Positions 1 through 9,400 of a stretch of 22,030 nt of DNA are shown in pieces. Below the pieces are notes generated by a model. The model ran no database searches. It saw only the letters and a list, made by a program, of their open reading frames with translations, and was not told the DNA's origin. The position numbers and the translations under genes are program-made. Location of the stretch: positions 1 through 22,030 of the forward strand of contig JNDT01001267.1 of NCBI GenBank assembly GCA_000697055.1, in the 5' to 3' direction. Every line of letters starts with the position of its first letter. Position 1 is the first letter of the stretch. The DNA is from Saksenaea vasiformis B4078. Taxonomy: Eukaryota > Mucoromycota > Mucoromycetes > Mucorales > Saksenaeaceae.

Positions 1-2066
1 CACGACATATACCGATAAACCTCACAGACGAGAAAGAAGATAAATAATGATTAGCTGAAGTACAAATTATCTCGAGATCCACTACACGAGTGTACCTGAA
101 ACAACGTTAATATCGTCCAGACTGATCATTTCTCAAGAACACCGTCACTGCTATAAAAGCTCCCAACAAGCAATAATAGAGAATGATCCAAGAGTCTCAG
201 CATATTCCGTTGTTGTCCGTTTATTTTGATTTACCAATCATACAGCCGATCTCTGATGGACTATTTCTTTACTTTCAGAAAAGTAGCCAATCAGGAGCCG
301 GTTTCCATAATGAATGTTGTCATGCATATCTTTTACTTTCTATGACTGTTGGGTTTGCATGGAAGTTCTTAATTCTCGTTATAGGAGAAGAGCATGCATG
401 TATCTTAAAAAAATCCCAGTCAATGTTTCTGGTTTATTGTTTTGAAATATTTAGGTTCATGCATCACGTTTGTCGAACGTATTCATTATACTTAGGTCTC
501 TCCTGCTGCAGACGTCCGGACCGACATATTTGGTATAGTCCTTGACAAACGGTTCTTTGTTTTTTTCGAGAGATACCGAGCCCTTTGTCCTGTATTGTAT
601 ACATATGAGCGTGAGTGCTATCAAATTGTATATCAACCAAGTCGTACCACGTTACCACCTCCATATTCTACGAAACGTAAATACAATGCCTGGCAACGGG
701 CAAACAATATGCTTCCACCCTCTCAGCCCCACCATGCGACACGTGTCGCGTGTGCGATGAGTATCTGCCGAAGACGGCCTTTGCGCCGGTAAGCACCAGA
801 GTTAGCATGTGGAATACTCATTCATTCGTAGTCACAATGGCGGCACAATCTACAAGATGAACGGATCTGCCTAACTTGCTGGGCCGAAGAGGAGAAGGAT
901 AACAAACAAACCAAATAAAGATTTTCTTTGTGTGAGATCTGAAAAGACTAAGTTTACCAGTGTAGAATTCTTTGAGCATCTGACTTCTTCTACATACTTT
1001 TTCCTCAAGTATGACATTTCCACGCAAAGAAAGCGTAGACGTGGTGAACCTGTGTATCGCTCCTACACTCGATATAAAACACTCTACAAGGAAATGCAAC
1101 TTTCCAAGGCAGCACATAAGCCTAATTGCACTCCAAATGAACAGAGGAGGTGCTTACGCAATCGCTGCTTGACGACGATGATGCTATCTTCCTGGGCTTC
1201 CTTTTCTCATTGTTCTGTCTATTCACCTGTTCTGTTTATCCAGTTGTCTCTTTTCCCTTTTCTTAACTGCTTGATATGGTTCTTGTCCCCATTCTGGATT
1301 TCACCGAGGAGGCATGAAAACAAGGCTAGCTTTTACCTTCTCTCCTTAAAGGCTATCATGGCGAAGAGAGATGTAGACGCTGTGTTCATATTCTTAAGTG
1401 GGCCTGCGCTAGATCTAAGACGCTTAGACTTATGCGGAATTGATTGTATCATGCTATTAATTCATCGCAACGTAGACGCGCCCAGAATTTGAACTTAGTA
1501 ATTGTGGTTTGTAGCTCTTTACCGCTATTCAGACTTCTCAAGTACTTCATGCATACGATGTTTCTGGCTCAGTGATATAGAGCACAATTTGCACACGTGC
1601 GATTACTTATTCTCCTCAGTAGTTAACATGTATAACGTCTTCAGCTAGCAGTATGGAATACATTTCCCACATACTTAAGGGGCTGGCAACGACTGGTTGA
1701 TATCATTTCTTTGATTCCTCGGGAACACGATACCTCTATGCTAGATGATATTCATTTCGTAAGACACTGATTGTATCTTTTCTGGTTATTTCTCTGGTTC
1801 ATTCTTGAGGAATGAATATCTTACATAATTCGGCGTTAGGTGTGGATGCGAGTGTGGATGAATGCAGATGCGGGTGTGGATGAATGTAGATGCATAGATG
1901 CGGTCGGTTGGATGGGCCATACGCATGCAAGCATATGCACACGGGATGGAAAATATTTGGAGGAAAAAAAGAAAAAAGGAAAACGGAAGAGCGATTATGA
2001 ACACGAAGACTATGAAACAGCTACAGATTAGCGAGAACCAAGGAGTAATGAAGAGCAACAGCGTGT
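1..2066. other. Gene-poor 5' flank
   Basis: I recognise no gene here. A TATAAAAG box lies at 152-159, and an ATG at 183 opens 120 codons, but the product is low-complexity, cysteine- and aromatic-rich and resembles nothing I know. The longest open frame is 932-1492 (186 codons). It opens on GTG and shows no domain, so I treat it as chance or as worn-out mobile DNA. A short minisatellite lies near the right end and is listed separately. Confidence 0.5.
1846..1889. repeat. 22-bp minisatellite, two near-identical units
   Basis: Two adjacent 22-bp units, 1846-1867 and 1868-1889, have the form ATGCGRGTGTGGATGAATGYAG and differ at two positions. Degenerate GATG-rich sequence continues to about 1920. 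No function is indicated. Confidence 0.75.
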
Positions 2067-2116
2067 TGTGACCCAGCTGTGACCCAGCCAAAGGTTAAGC
2101 GGGCGGGTTGTGACCC
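2067..2116. repeat. TGTGACCC repeat cluster before the Tc1 relic
   Basis: The 11-mer TGTGACCCAGC is perfectly duplicated in tandem (2067-2077, 2078-2088), and the core TGTGACCC recurs at 2109-2116. The cluster lies 44-93 bp upstream of the transposase start. That is where Tc1-type elements can carry subterminal transposase-binding repeats, but I found no matching inverted copy after the transposase, so the role is unproven. Confidence 0.55.
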
Positions 2117-2159
2117 GTGTAACCATCATTGTGATTCTCTTTCTGATATATAACCAAGT

Positions 2160-3230
2160 ATGCCACTCAACGACATTACCAATAACGTCTCTCTCAAACG
2201 CCAAGAGCACTCAGAACTTACTTGTGGGCGCATTGTCGGCATGCATGAAGCTGGATTAAGCTTTGGCAAGATATCGGCAGCACTTAAGATGTCCAAGGCA
2301 ACTGTGGCCCATATTTATAATCGATGGGAAAAACGAGGAACTGCAGAAGCAATGCCAAGAAGTGAAAGACCTAAAAAATTGAATGAGAGAGAGGAAAGAG
2401 CGCTTGTGTCAAGTGTGAGAAAGAATCCATTTGAACCGTATGCTTTCCATCAAGCGAATTTACAGTATGCTGGCATCAAGGTCCATTGCAACACCGTTAT
2501 CAAATATCTGAGAGAACAAGGGTTTGCCTCTCATACACCTGCTCGTAAACCTAATCTTACTGAGGTTCACAAGCAACGACGGCTTCAGTGGGCCAGAGAA
2601 CATGCAGATTTGACAGTTGACCAATGGTTTAATGTCATTTGGTCTGATGAATCCAGATTCACTGTCCATGGTAACGACGCAGGTGCTTGAGTACTCCGTC
2701 GTAAGGGAGAACATTATGAGAGACAGCATATCGTAACAACAGAAAAGTATGGGAAGGGCTCAGTGATGATTTGGTGCTGTTTCTGGGGAGGAGGACTCGG
2801 ACCTTTAGCCATCATGGATGGAACAGTTGATCAAAATGTCTACGTCAACTGTTTGTCAGATCATTTCCTTCCATTTTACAATTCACTGGCTGCTGAACAC
2901 AATGAGCGCTCGTTTATATTTCAAGAAGATGGTGCAAGCTGTCATACTGGCTCATATACCACCTGGTACAAGAAGTGATGGCAGGTGCAAGGCTTTGAGT
3001 ACTGGCCAGCTCAAAGTCCTAATCTCAATCCAATGAAGCATATTTGGTGGGCGCTTGAAAAGCGTATTCAAGACCGCAGGAAGCATATCCATAATACCCA
3101 ACAGGTTAAAGCTTGTCTGCGTGAAGAATGGCAGAACTTGGGTCAAGTCATCGTAAGAGATCTTGTTGCCAGTATGCCAGCTCGATGTATAGCTGTAATT
3201 AATGCTAAAGGTGGACACACAAAATACTAA
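2160..3230 (+). pseudogene. Tc1/mariner-family transposase, inactivated
   Basis: This was a cut-and-paste transposase acting on its own terminal repeats. It reads as one continuous frame of 357 codons with no frameshift. The N-terminal part (codons about 15-110) has the paired helix-turn-helix layout of Tc1 proteins, for example GLSFGKISAALKMSKATV. The catalytic domain begins at WSDESRF (Asp163); the second acid is in FQEDG (Asp257) and is followed by the typical SPNLNP segment. Two in-frame TGA codons interrupt it: codon 177 (2688-2690) and codon 273 (2976-2978). The third catalytic acid, normally Glu or Asp in a PxLNPIE-like segment, is Lys293 (AAG at 3036-3038). The length suits the family (about 340-360 aa). 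I could not delimit terminal inverted repeats or a TA duplication. Family assignment is firm, and inactivity follows from the stops and the lost acid. Confidence 0.93.
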
Positions 3231-3421
3231 TCGAGTTATTTTTTTAAAACCTATATAACAACTAAAGATATCTTGCTACAATTTTCAGAAGAAATAAGTC
3301 TCTAGCTGTGGTAAATGTAAGCTTAGATGAGGTCAAAGTTTGATGTAGATTTTTTTAAAACGAGAAATTTCATCACTTTTTGTGTGTGGCTGTATCTGTG
3401 TACAACCACGCCATTATCAAC
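3231..3421. other. AT-rich junction between Tc1 and MULE relics
   Basis: No gene is present. The string TTTTTTTAAAAC occurs twice (about 3240-3251 and 3350-3361). The stretch around 3363-3385, GAAATTTCATCACTTTTTG, may be the worn right end of the Tc1 element, but I found no left-end partner. Confidence 0.4.
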
Positions 3422-4195
3422 ATGAAATTGCTTCTCGGCAAGGTTTTGTATATGCCTCATGATGGACTTGATTCTACACAAGCCTTAGCTTGTGCTTATG
3501 AATTTGTAGTTATTAGTGCATCTACCATTCCTAGCCACCATATGTGCTTGAACTGTATCAATGATGGCGCGTATCAGAGTACGAGGAAGATGACAGATGA
3601 ACAGCGTCAGACTCAAAACAATACAAACTGAGAGGATGCCCCTGCATTATATGTAAATCAACTGATAAGAAAGAGAACAGAAAATTCGTCGTGAGGGAAG
3701 TTGCACATATGAAGGATCACATCCATGGACGTTGCTACAGGTTCCACCATAAATCACCGGCTTCGCAAACCAGATACCGACACGGAGTGAAGACTTGCCA
3801 AATATATGAGGAAGTCGGACGCAACGGTGGGAAACCGCTGATGAAAATGAAGTACACTTATAACTTCCGTGGAAATCTGTTCAAGGTATCCAAGGGAAGT
3901 CATTTGCCTGTCCTTTTGGATTTATTGCAAGATTGCAACTACAGCGTTCAACGTAATTTCGATGGGGTCCAGAAGCTGAGGTCGCATTTTTATTTTCCAT
4001 TTCAAAGCGCATAAACATACAATTCGTTTCTCAGAAGTTGTTATCATGGATACAACTTACAGAGCCAATGTGCACAAGGTGTCTTTGGTGAACATAATTC
4101 GGATAAGCAACTTGGATGGTTCGTGTCTACACAGTTTCCTTACGAGTCTTATGTTTGTCCTTTGATCCAGAATCCAACAGCGAATTTCATTCATT
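3422..4195 (+). pseudogene. MULE transposase N-terminal region, decayed
   Basis: These are remains of a Mutator-like element (MULE) transposase: a FAR1/WRKY-GCM-type zinc-binding DNA-recognition domain followed by the start of the MULE catalytic domain. Reading goes through three pieces. Piece one is about 3422-3625 (frame of 3422; includes HMCLNCIND and STRKMTDEQRQ). After a frameshift near 3620, piece two is 3622-4011 (RGCPCIICKS, then MKDHIHG supplying the H-x-H, then QIYEEV, GKPLM and LLDLLQDCNYSVQRNFD). After a second shift near 4009, piece three is 4010-4165 (SEVVIMDTTYRANVHKVSLVNII), in which the Asp of MDTTY matches the first catalytic acid. A TGA at 4163-4165 stops this frame, and the rest of the catalytic domain is missing. 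The Cys, Cys and His-x-His order and the MDTTY block support the family. The identification comes from recalled family patterns, not a search. Confidence 0.72.
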
Positions 4196-4521
4196 AAATG
4201 TGGAAAAGCCATGGTAATACCATAATTTTATTTCGCTTCTGACTCCACAGATAGTCATATGTGGTGCCTCGCAGCAGATCGACTCCAACTCCAGCCACTG
4301 CGCAACGCTTCTCCAAGCTGACATCTTCGTCTACTTTATATTTATCTCGTTTATAATCATGTCGACTACGGCATAACTCCCGTGCAATATCGATGCCAGT
4401 TTGGCGCTTTGTAAGTTTTGTGTCAGTATCCTTCGCCAAGTTGTCGGCGTTGTAGTTAAAAGCTTGCACAGCAGCTGTGATATAGACGATGGCAAAAAAG
4501 GTAAGAGTATTTGAGTTTCAT
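4194..4521 (-). pseudogene. Small secreted Kex2-type peptide precursor, frameshifted copy
   Basis: This is a paralogue of the intact gene at 5723-6001. Both share FFAIVYI in the signal-peptide core, then DTDTxLxKRQ, then RELC, then SLEKRC or ILEKRC. The likely start is the ATG at 4521-4519, with a minus-strand TATAAATA at 4598-4591, about 70 bp upstream. From that ATG to the FFAIVYI frame there are 28 nt, against 27 in the intact copy. The ATG is therefore out of frame by one base, and an in-frame TGA (4520-4518) excludes any upstream start in the core frame. The shift falls at or near a T run (six T on the minus strand). The core frame runs to TAA at 4196-4194. After KRC the frame continues for 36 more codons, whereas the paralogue ends three residues later. 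This tail abuts the MULE relic. The function is unknown; if the shift were a sequencing error this would be a functional gene. Confidence 0.6.
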
Positions 4522-4590
4522 TATAGTTGTAAGACTGCGTGAGTGAGTATGAAGAGTATGAAGAACCGTGAAGTAAATCATCCATCTGGA

Positions 4591-4598
4591 TATTTATA
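4591..4598 (-). promoter_or_regulatory. TATA box of the minus secreted-peptide copy
   Basis: TATAAATA on the minus strand lies 70 bp before the ATG at 4521, nearly the same spacing as in the plus-strand paralogue. Confidence 0.5.
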
Positions 4599-5652
4599 CA
4601 AGTTACGTAAAAGTGATTTATGGTAATGAACAAGGCACTTATTTTGAGAAATGGTATGGTCCAATGACAAGAATTAACACATAACTAAACCATCCTGTAT
4701 GACAATCATGTTTCTTGGAAAAAAGCAAAATTTAATATACGTAATAACTTCCTTAGAAAAGAAAAAGAGGACCAATTCTTGAATAATTCTTTATTCCTTA
4801 TTCGGTAATGTGGTGGTATGTCCAATTATGTACCTATGACCAAGACGAAATGCCAGCTTGCTATCTGATTACGTGACCTTGCGTAAAATCTTTGCCTAGT
4901 AGCCATCTTGATCCATAAATGATCACCACACTTTCCTTATTCGCAGAACGCATTTGGCTGCACAATCTGTCAAACACTCTGTATGTGGATTATAATAACC
5001 AATTTCCTTGGTATGGAGTACAGAGGCGCATCGCTCTGATAGCTACAGCACCTGACTTGCATCTTAATTTAGTAGAAAATTGCTATATAACTCTTTTTCC
5101 TGATCCCCTTCCCTCCATATCCACTTTCTGCCACATTCCTTATAACTCTTCTTTTCCTCTATTTTTCGCTACCAAATCCTGTAGAATATTACGTCATCAC
5201 CTTTAGGAACCTACGACTTTTCAATAATCAGATTAAAACCATTTCCGTTAAATTACTTGGGGATCATATACTGAGCTTATGATCCACGGGATTTCAACCC
5301 TACACTTCTCTGTAGAAGGTAAACGGGGAGAAATCTAATGTCAATCCAACTTTTAATTATAGGAGTAGACTGGCGTTAGAAGCCTAAAGTAGGATATGCG
5401 TTGTCTATATATTTCACGAATCACATGTGCTGCTACATACTACTTTATGTAAATACAGCCAAGACAATCTTCGCAACCGTTGTTGAAAGGGTTCACTACT
5501 TCATCATCGTTCCAATAATACAAACCTATTTAGTACCAGGAGGATTCGAGAATTTAATGCTACTTTCACTAATGCATTAGACATGTACTGTCATTAGGTC
5601 ATGAAGATTTCCTTTTGTTTTTCAGATCATCATGAGATATGGAAATTTTTCA
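4599..5652. other. Shared upstream region of the divergent peptide genes
   Basis: The two secreted-peptide copies point away from each other, and their ATGs are 1.2 kb apart with this AT-rich stretch between them. It contains a 95-codon open frame (4919-5206) with no recognisable content, which I do not call a gene. No inverted symmetry across the region is evident by eye beyond the TATA spacing. Confidence 0.45.
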
Positions 5653-5658
5653 TATAAG
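5653..5658 (+). promoter_or_regulatory. TATA-like element of the intact peptide gene
   Basis: TATAAG lies 64-69 bp upstream of the ATG at 5723, mirroring the position in the minus copy. Confidence 0.4.
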
Positions 5659-5722
5659 TACATGAATTTCTGATCTGTCTTACTGCATCTACTTCAATTT
5701 TCACGTCTTCTCACCATCTATC

Positions 5723-6001
5723 ATGCAATTCAACCTTCTTGCTTTTTTTGCCATCGTTTATATCGCCGTTGTTGCGCTGGCTTCTCCCTACGATGACCCT
5801 ACAGCTTCGATAGACACCGATACGAATCTTGTAAAACGTCAAGGCGGCCTTGGGGGCGGTGCCGGCTCTGGCGGTGCGGGCACATCATCAACGGATGAAA
5901 CTATGCGGGAACTATGCAAGGATATGCATCGTAGCCAGCGCACTGAATTTACTCGAAGAAGCACGCGCTCTATCTTGGAGAAACGCTGTATAATAATTTG
6001 A
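5723..6001 (+). CDS. Small secreted precursor with Kex2 sites (unnamed family)
   Basis: A single exon of 92 codons. Residues 1-20 form a classical signal peptide (hydrophobic core FFAIVYIAVVALA, cleavage likely near Ala20), so export is expected. A propeptide rich in Asp and Thr ends in Lys38-Arg39, a Kex2-type dibasic site. Cleavage there would expose Gln40, which could cyclise to pyroglutamate. A Gly/Ala/Ser linker (40-57) follows, then a charged segment with RELC (Cys65), an Arg-Arg at 78-79 and a second Lys-Arg at 87-88. The protein ends Cys-Ile-Ile-Ile. The only two cysteines, Cys65 and Cys89, are both conserved in the frameshifted paralogue at 4194-4521, so a disulfide is possible. The Cys-aliphatic-aliphatic-X ending also fits a prenylation box, but a signal peptide argues against cytosolic prenylation. 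AATAAA lies 2 bp after the stop (6004-6009). I do not recognise the family; effector, hormone-like or antimicrobial roles are all open. Confidence 0.7.
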   Translation: MQFNLLAFFAIVYIAVVALASPYDDPTASIDTDTNLVKRQGGLGGGAGSGGAGTSSTDETMRELCKDMHRSQRTEFTRRSTRSILEKRCIII

Positions 6002-6242
6002 GAAATAAAATGAAGCGCCACATTCATTTCTGTTAATTTGCCAGTTTGGCCTTTAATGTGCTGTATCTGCATCATACCACTGATATAAGCGAATCTTCCT
6101 GGCTGAGAGCAACTATGATCTGCTTCTTCAAGTATCTTGCAGTGTGAATGGAAAAGGCTCTTCTTATCTTCTTTTTGTGGGACGAAAAAAAGAATATTTG
6201 GGACGAACATATGAGAGCCAGGGAGTTCGTCCAATGACTATA

Positions 6243-6415
6243 CAGTGGTCCCCCAATAATTTCAACCGCCAAAGTACAGGCATCTGGTTGAAACTACTGA
6301 GAGTTGAAATTGTATGAAATGATTTAAGGTGCAGATGCTTCTCCAGTTTTTCTGAAAAGGTTGAAAATACCGAGGGTTGAAAACAATCGAGGGTGAAATT
6401 ATCGAGGGTCCACTG
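6243..6415. mobile_element. 173-bp MITE with pogo/Tigger-like terminal inverted repeats
   Basis: The left end (from 6243) starts CAGTGGTCCCCCAATAATTT and the right end, read inward on the opposite strand from 6415, starts CAGTGGACCCTCGATAATTT. Over 25 bp about 21 match. The element is flanked by TA on each side (6241-6242, 6416-6417), the target used by Tc1/mariner/pogo elements. CAGTGGACCCTCGATAA matches the terminal pattern known for pogo/jerky-type elements. Inside the right end the unit CGAGGGT(T)GAAA is repeated (about 6371, 6389, 6403). It has no coding capacity, so it would need a transposase from elsewhere. Confidence 0.85.
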
Positions 6416-9400
6416 TATATACTGTTCAAAGGGATCTGAAGCTTGATATCTTACTCATGGATATGGTATACAACAATATAGCGTTTAGATGAAAATGGAC
6501 ATAGAACGATGAACACGAGAAGGAATCCGCTGAACGTAGTGTTAGTCAAAAAGACGTTATTCCTCGAAGACATCTTGATAATAGATGTTCGATATCTTCC
6601 CTTACAATCTTTCTCGATATAGATCGTTTCAGACAGTTTTCTTGTAATGTATCCTTGTACAGTGTCACTTAAAGTACTTTCTCGCTAAGCATTCGACGAC
6701 GAACATACCGCGGGCACAGCGGTCATTTGTGGAAATGAACTGAAGCAGGTATTATTAGGGCCCTGAATGGAACTGTGCGGTGAAATCATTATTTCTGATA
6801 ATAGCTTCAAGATTAATACTTGCGTAGCATTTTCTTTCATATTGTATTACTACTCATATACATTCCTTTTGTCTTGAACAAAGTAAGTTTCAGGACTGAA
6901 AATGACGAAATGTCCCAAATTTCCGCGTCCCGTAAATGGTAGAGATATCGCAAGCGACAGACAGCTTGTAAATTGACTCTGGATGTAAACGAACGGCCCG
7001 TCAATGTGTCCTTAACACAATAATGCTCACATGATCTCGATTAAATGACAGTATTTGATTATTGATCCTTTCTGCAGGTATACATATTCTAGAAGCATAA
7101 TTGGATCTCTTTTGATTTAATTCAGACGTCAGTCGTCTTCCATAGGATCCTTTTCTTGGGGAGTCATACCAACTTTCTCGGCTAGGAAATCAATCAATAC
7201 CACTTAGGGTGATACCGGTGGATGTGCGGTTGTTTGGTAGATGTCCTAAGACATCTGTGCTTAACTATGGTAAGGTAGCGTGGCGGACTACTGTCTACCA
7301 TACGATGTTGCACGTAGTCTTTCCCCTGACGACGGTCTCAGTCTGTGCATCGCCACTCACATTTCGTGGTTGCTTACATTTGTGGCGGTGCAAAATAGTA
7401 ATCAGCTTTTGTAACTGGATCATCGTCAACCCCTTCCGGTGAATACGGCAATTATATTCCATTATCCCTTGTCTATATTCCCCTTCTTTTCTTTTTCCAT
7501 ATCCTTTTATTGCACTCCTTTTTATTTGTATGTATTAAGTCATGTCTCATTAGGTTAGAAAACGGCCAAGGGTAGATGGCTAGAAACTGCAGCGTCTGCC
7601 AATTATCATGTTAGAGCTTGTTATTACTAATCCTTTAATCCTAATACAGAGACATCTCTTCCTGTGGATTCGACAGACGCAATTGCATGTCTCGATATAT
7701 TCTTGTTCTTAATCACGGATGCGAATTAACATTAGAAGGTCAAAGATATACCTATATTCTCCCACGTTGTACAATTCATCTCGAAACGCGTATACTCGTA
7801 TACATTCGCTTAATATGCAATCGTAATTAGGATTTCCCAGACCGTTGTTGAGGAAACTTGTAACTTCTGTTCTCATTCACAAGATGAATTTTTCTAATAT
7901 CTGGGATGCGTTGATATCAAGGAACCGAAAGACATAGGTATATTTTGTCCGTTATATGGCTCGCAAGTAAGCAAGGAAAGGACACTGTGTAAAAAGAGTG
8001 GGAAAGTCTGAAAGTAGCCGACTTCATGGTGTTAATGCAGTACTGGCGCTCTGCGGGTATTCCAATACAGCACATGGAAGACTAAATAGAAGGCATAAGT
8101 AGTGATTGGAACAGAGATATTCAGGCTAAAAGACAAATAAACGGCTGCACAACCTTATGTGTTCAATGAAAGTGCCTATCGGGGATATTTTTTTTGGGAG
8201 AAAATACGAAAGACTGCTTACTCTTCCATGGGGATCCCCATGAGTCAAATTATTTCGCGAGATATCTTTACGGATGAATGCTATCCCTGAGGTGATCGTA
8301 CTGCGTTACGCAAATCCGGTGCTAGTTCCATTTAACTAATGCAAGAGGCCATCGTAAACGTTGTAGTTCATTTCTGGATGGTGGATCCTGCAACCCGCAC
8401 TTTTTAGAACATCAAATCGTCCTACAACGCCAAGAAAATGACATGCGCAACCTAATCGCTATGCAACTTAAAGTTAACTTTTCCGATTGATTAAAACCGG
8501 TTTCGGCTAAAGGTTACACTGTACCGCCTCTTTCACATGTAACTTAATCTTTCAAGATAAGCGTCCCCATGAAAGAACTCAGGTAAAACATAACAATATA
8601 GCCGAACCTAGACATAATATTCCCCTCTCCATATGGCATCTCTCCCGTACGAACAGAACCTAAAGCGTCCTACCTACATTTTCGCATTGTTCTTCTCCCG
8701 TTGACCAGAAATAATGCGAAGCGCAAATACGGAGTACGTCAACGTATTGTTTAGTTCACCACAAATGACGCGGCAGTATAATTTGCAATACACAAAGCGA
8801 AAATGACATGCTCTATTTCTGTGTCAAAGTAAGGCTAATTGAGAGGTTGCAAGTGGGGAGTGACTATGATAAAAGAAACATAGTGTCCTTTCAGGAAGAT
8901 CTCTTCAAGCCAAGTTTTTGGGCCATCTAGCAGATGAACATCTTGTCCAGCGACCTACCAGTGGCCTAGTTCTAATAAAAGTCAGACGTTTGTTGTCTGT
9001 GCCTTAATAAAGGTTGGACTGCATGTCATCTGGTGATGGGTTTTTCCGCAATGCGTGCGACTAATTTCCTTGGGTCGAGGCAATACCACAGCTCTGTATT
9101 ACCAGACTTTACCAGATGAGCCATGTGTCCCTTCCATTGGTCTGTTTCTTCTTTCTTATATGTATACTCATTCCATCTGCATTAAATGCCTAGCAGTAAA
9201 GAAGTTGGGCTCATGATCAATCCCAGTGTCAAAAGAAGAGTATCTGTCTGATGAATGCCATGTTCCAACATGGCGCACAATGGATTATATCTGAGTTAAC
9301 TTACAGCCGATGCACCGGGTTGCATGGCAGACTAAACGCCGTACGACCGGGACAGCATGATTACTGCGCATATCGATCTAGAAAAAATATGTGCGACCAG

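Noticed and set aside
183..545. 120-codon open frame just after a TATAAAAG box
   Set aside because: No domain, signal peptide or homology pattern, and the composition looks like translated non-coding DNA.
932..1492. 186-codon open frame
   Set aside because: Opens on GTG, shows no motif and has no promoter or splice context; probably chance or decayed mobile DNA.
4919..5206. 95-codon open frame between the peptide genes
   Set aside because: No recognisable features; AT-rich codons consistent with non-coding DNA.
7209..7442. 77-codon open frame in the gene desert
   Set aside because: No start context, domain or neighbouring exon that extends it.
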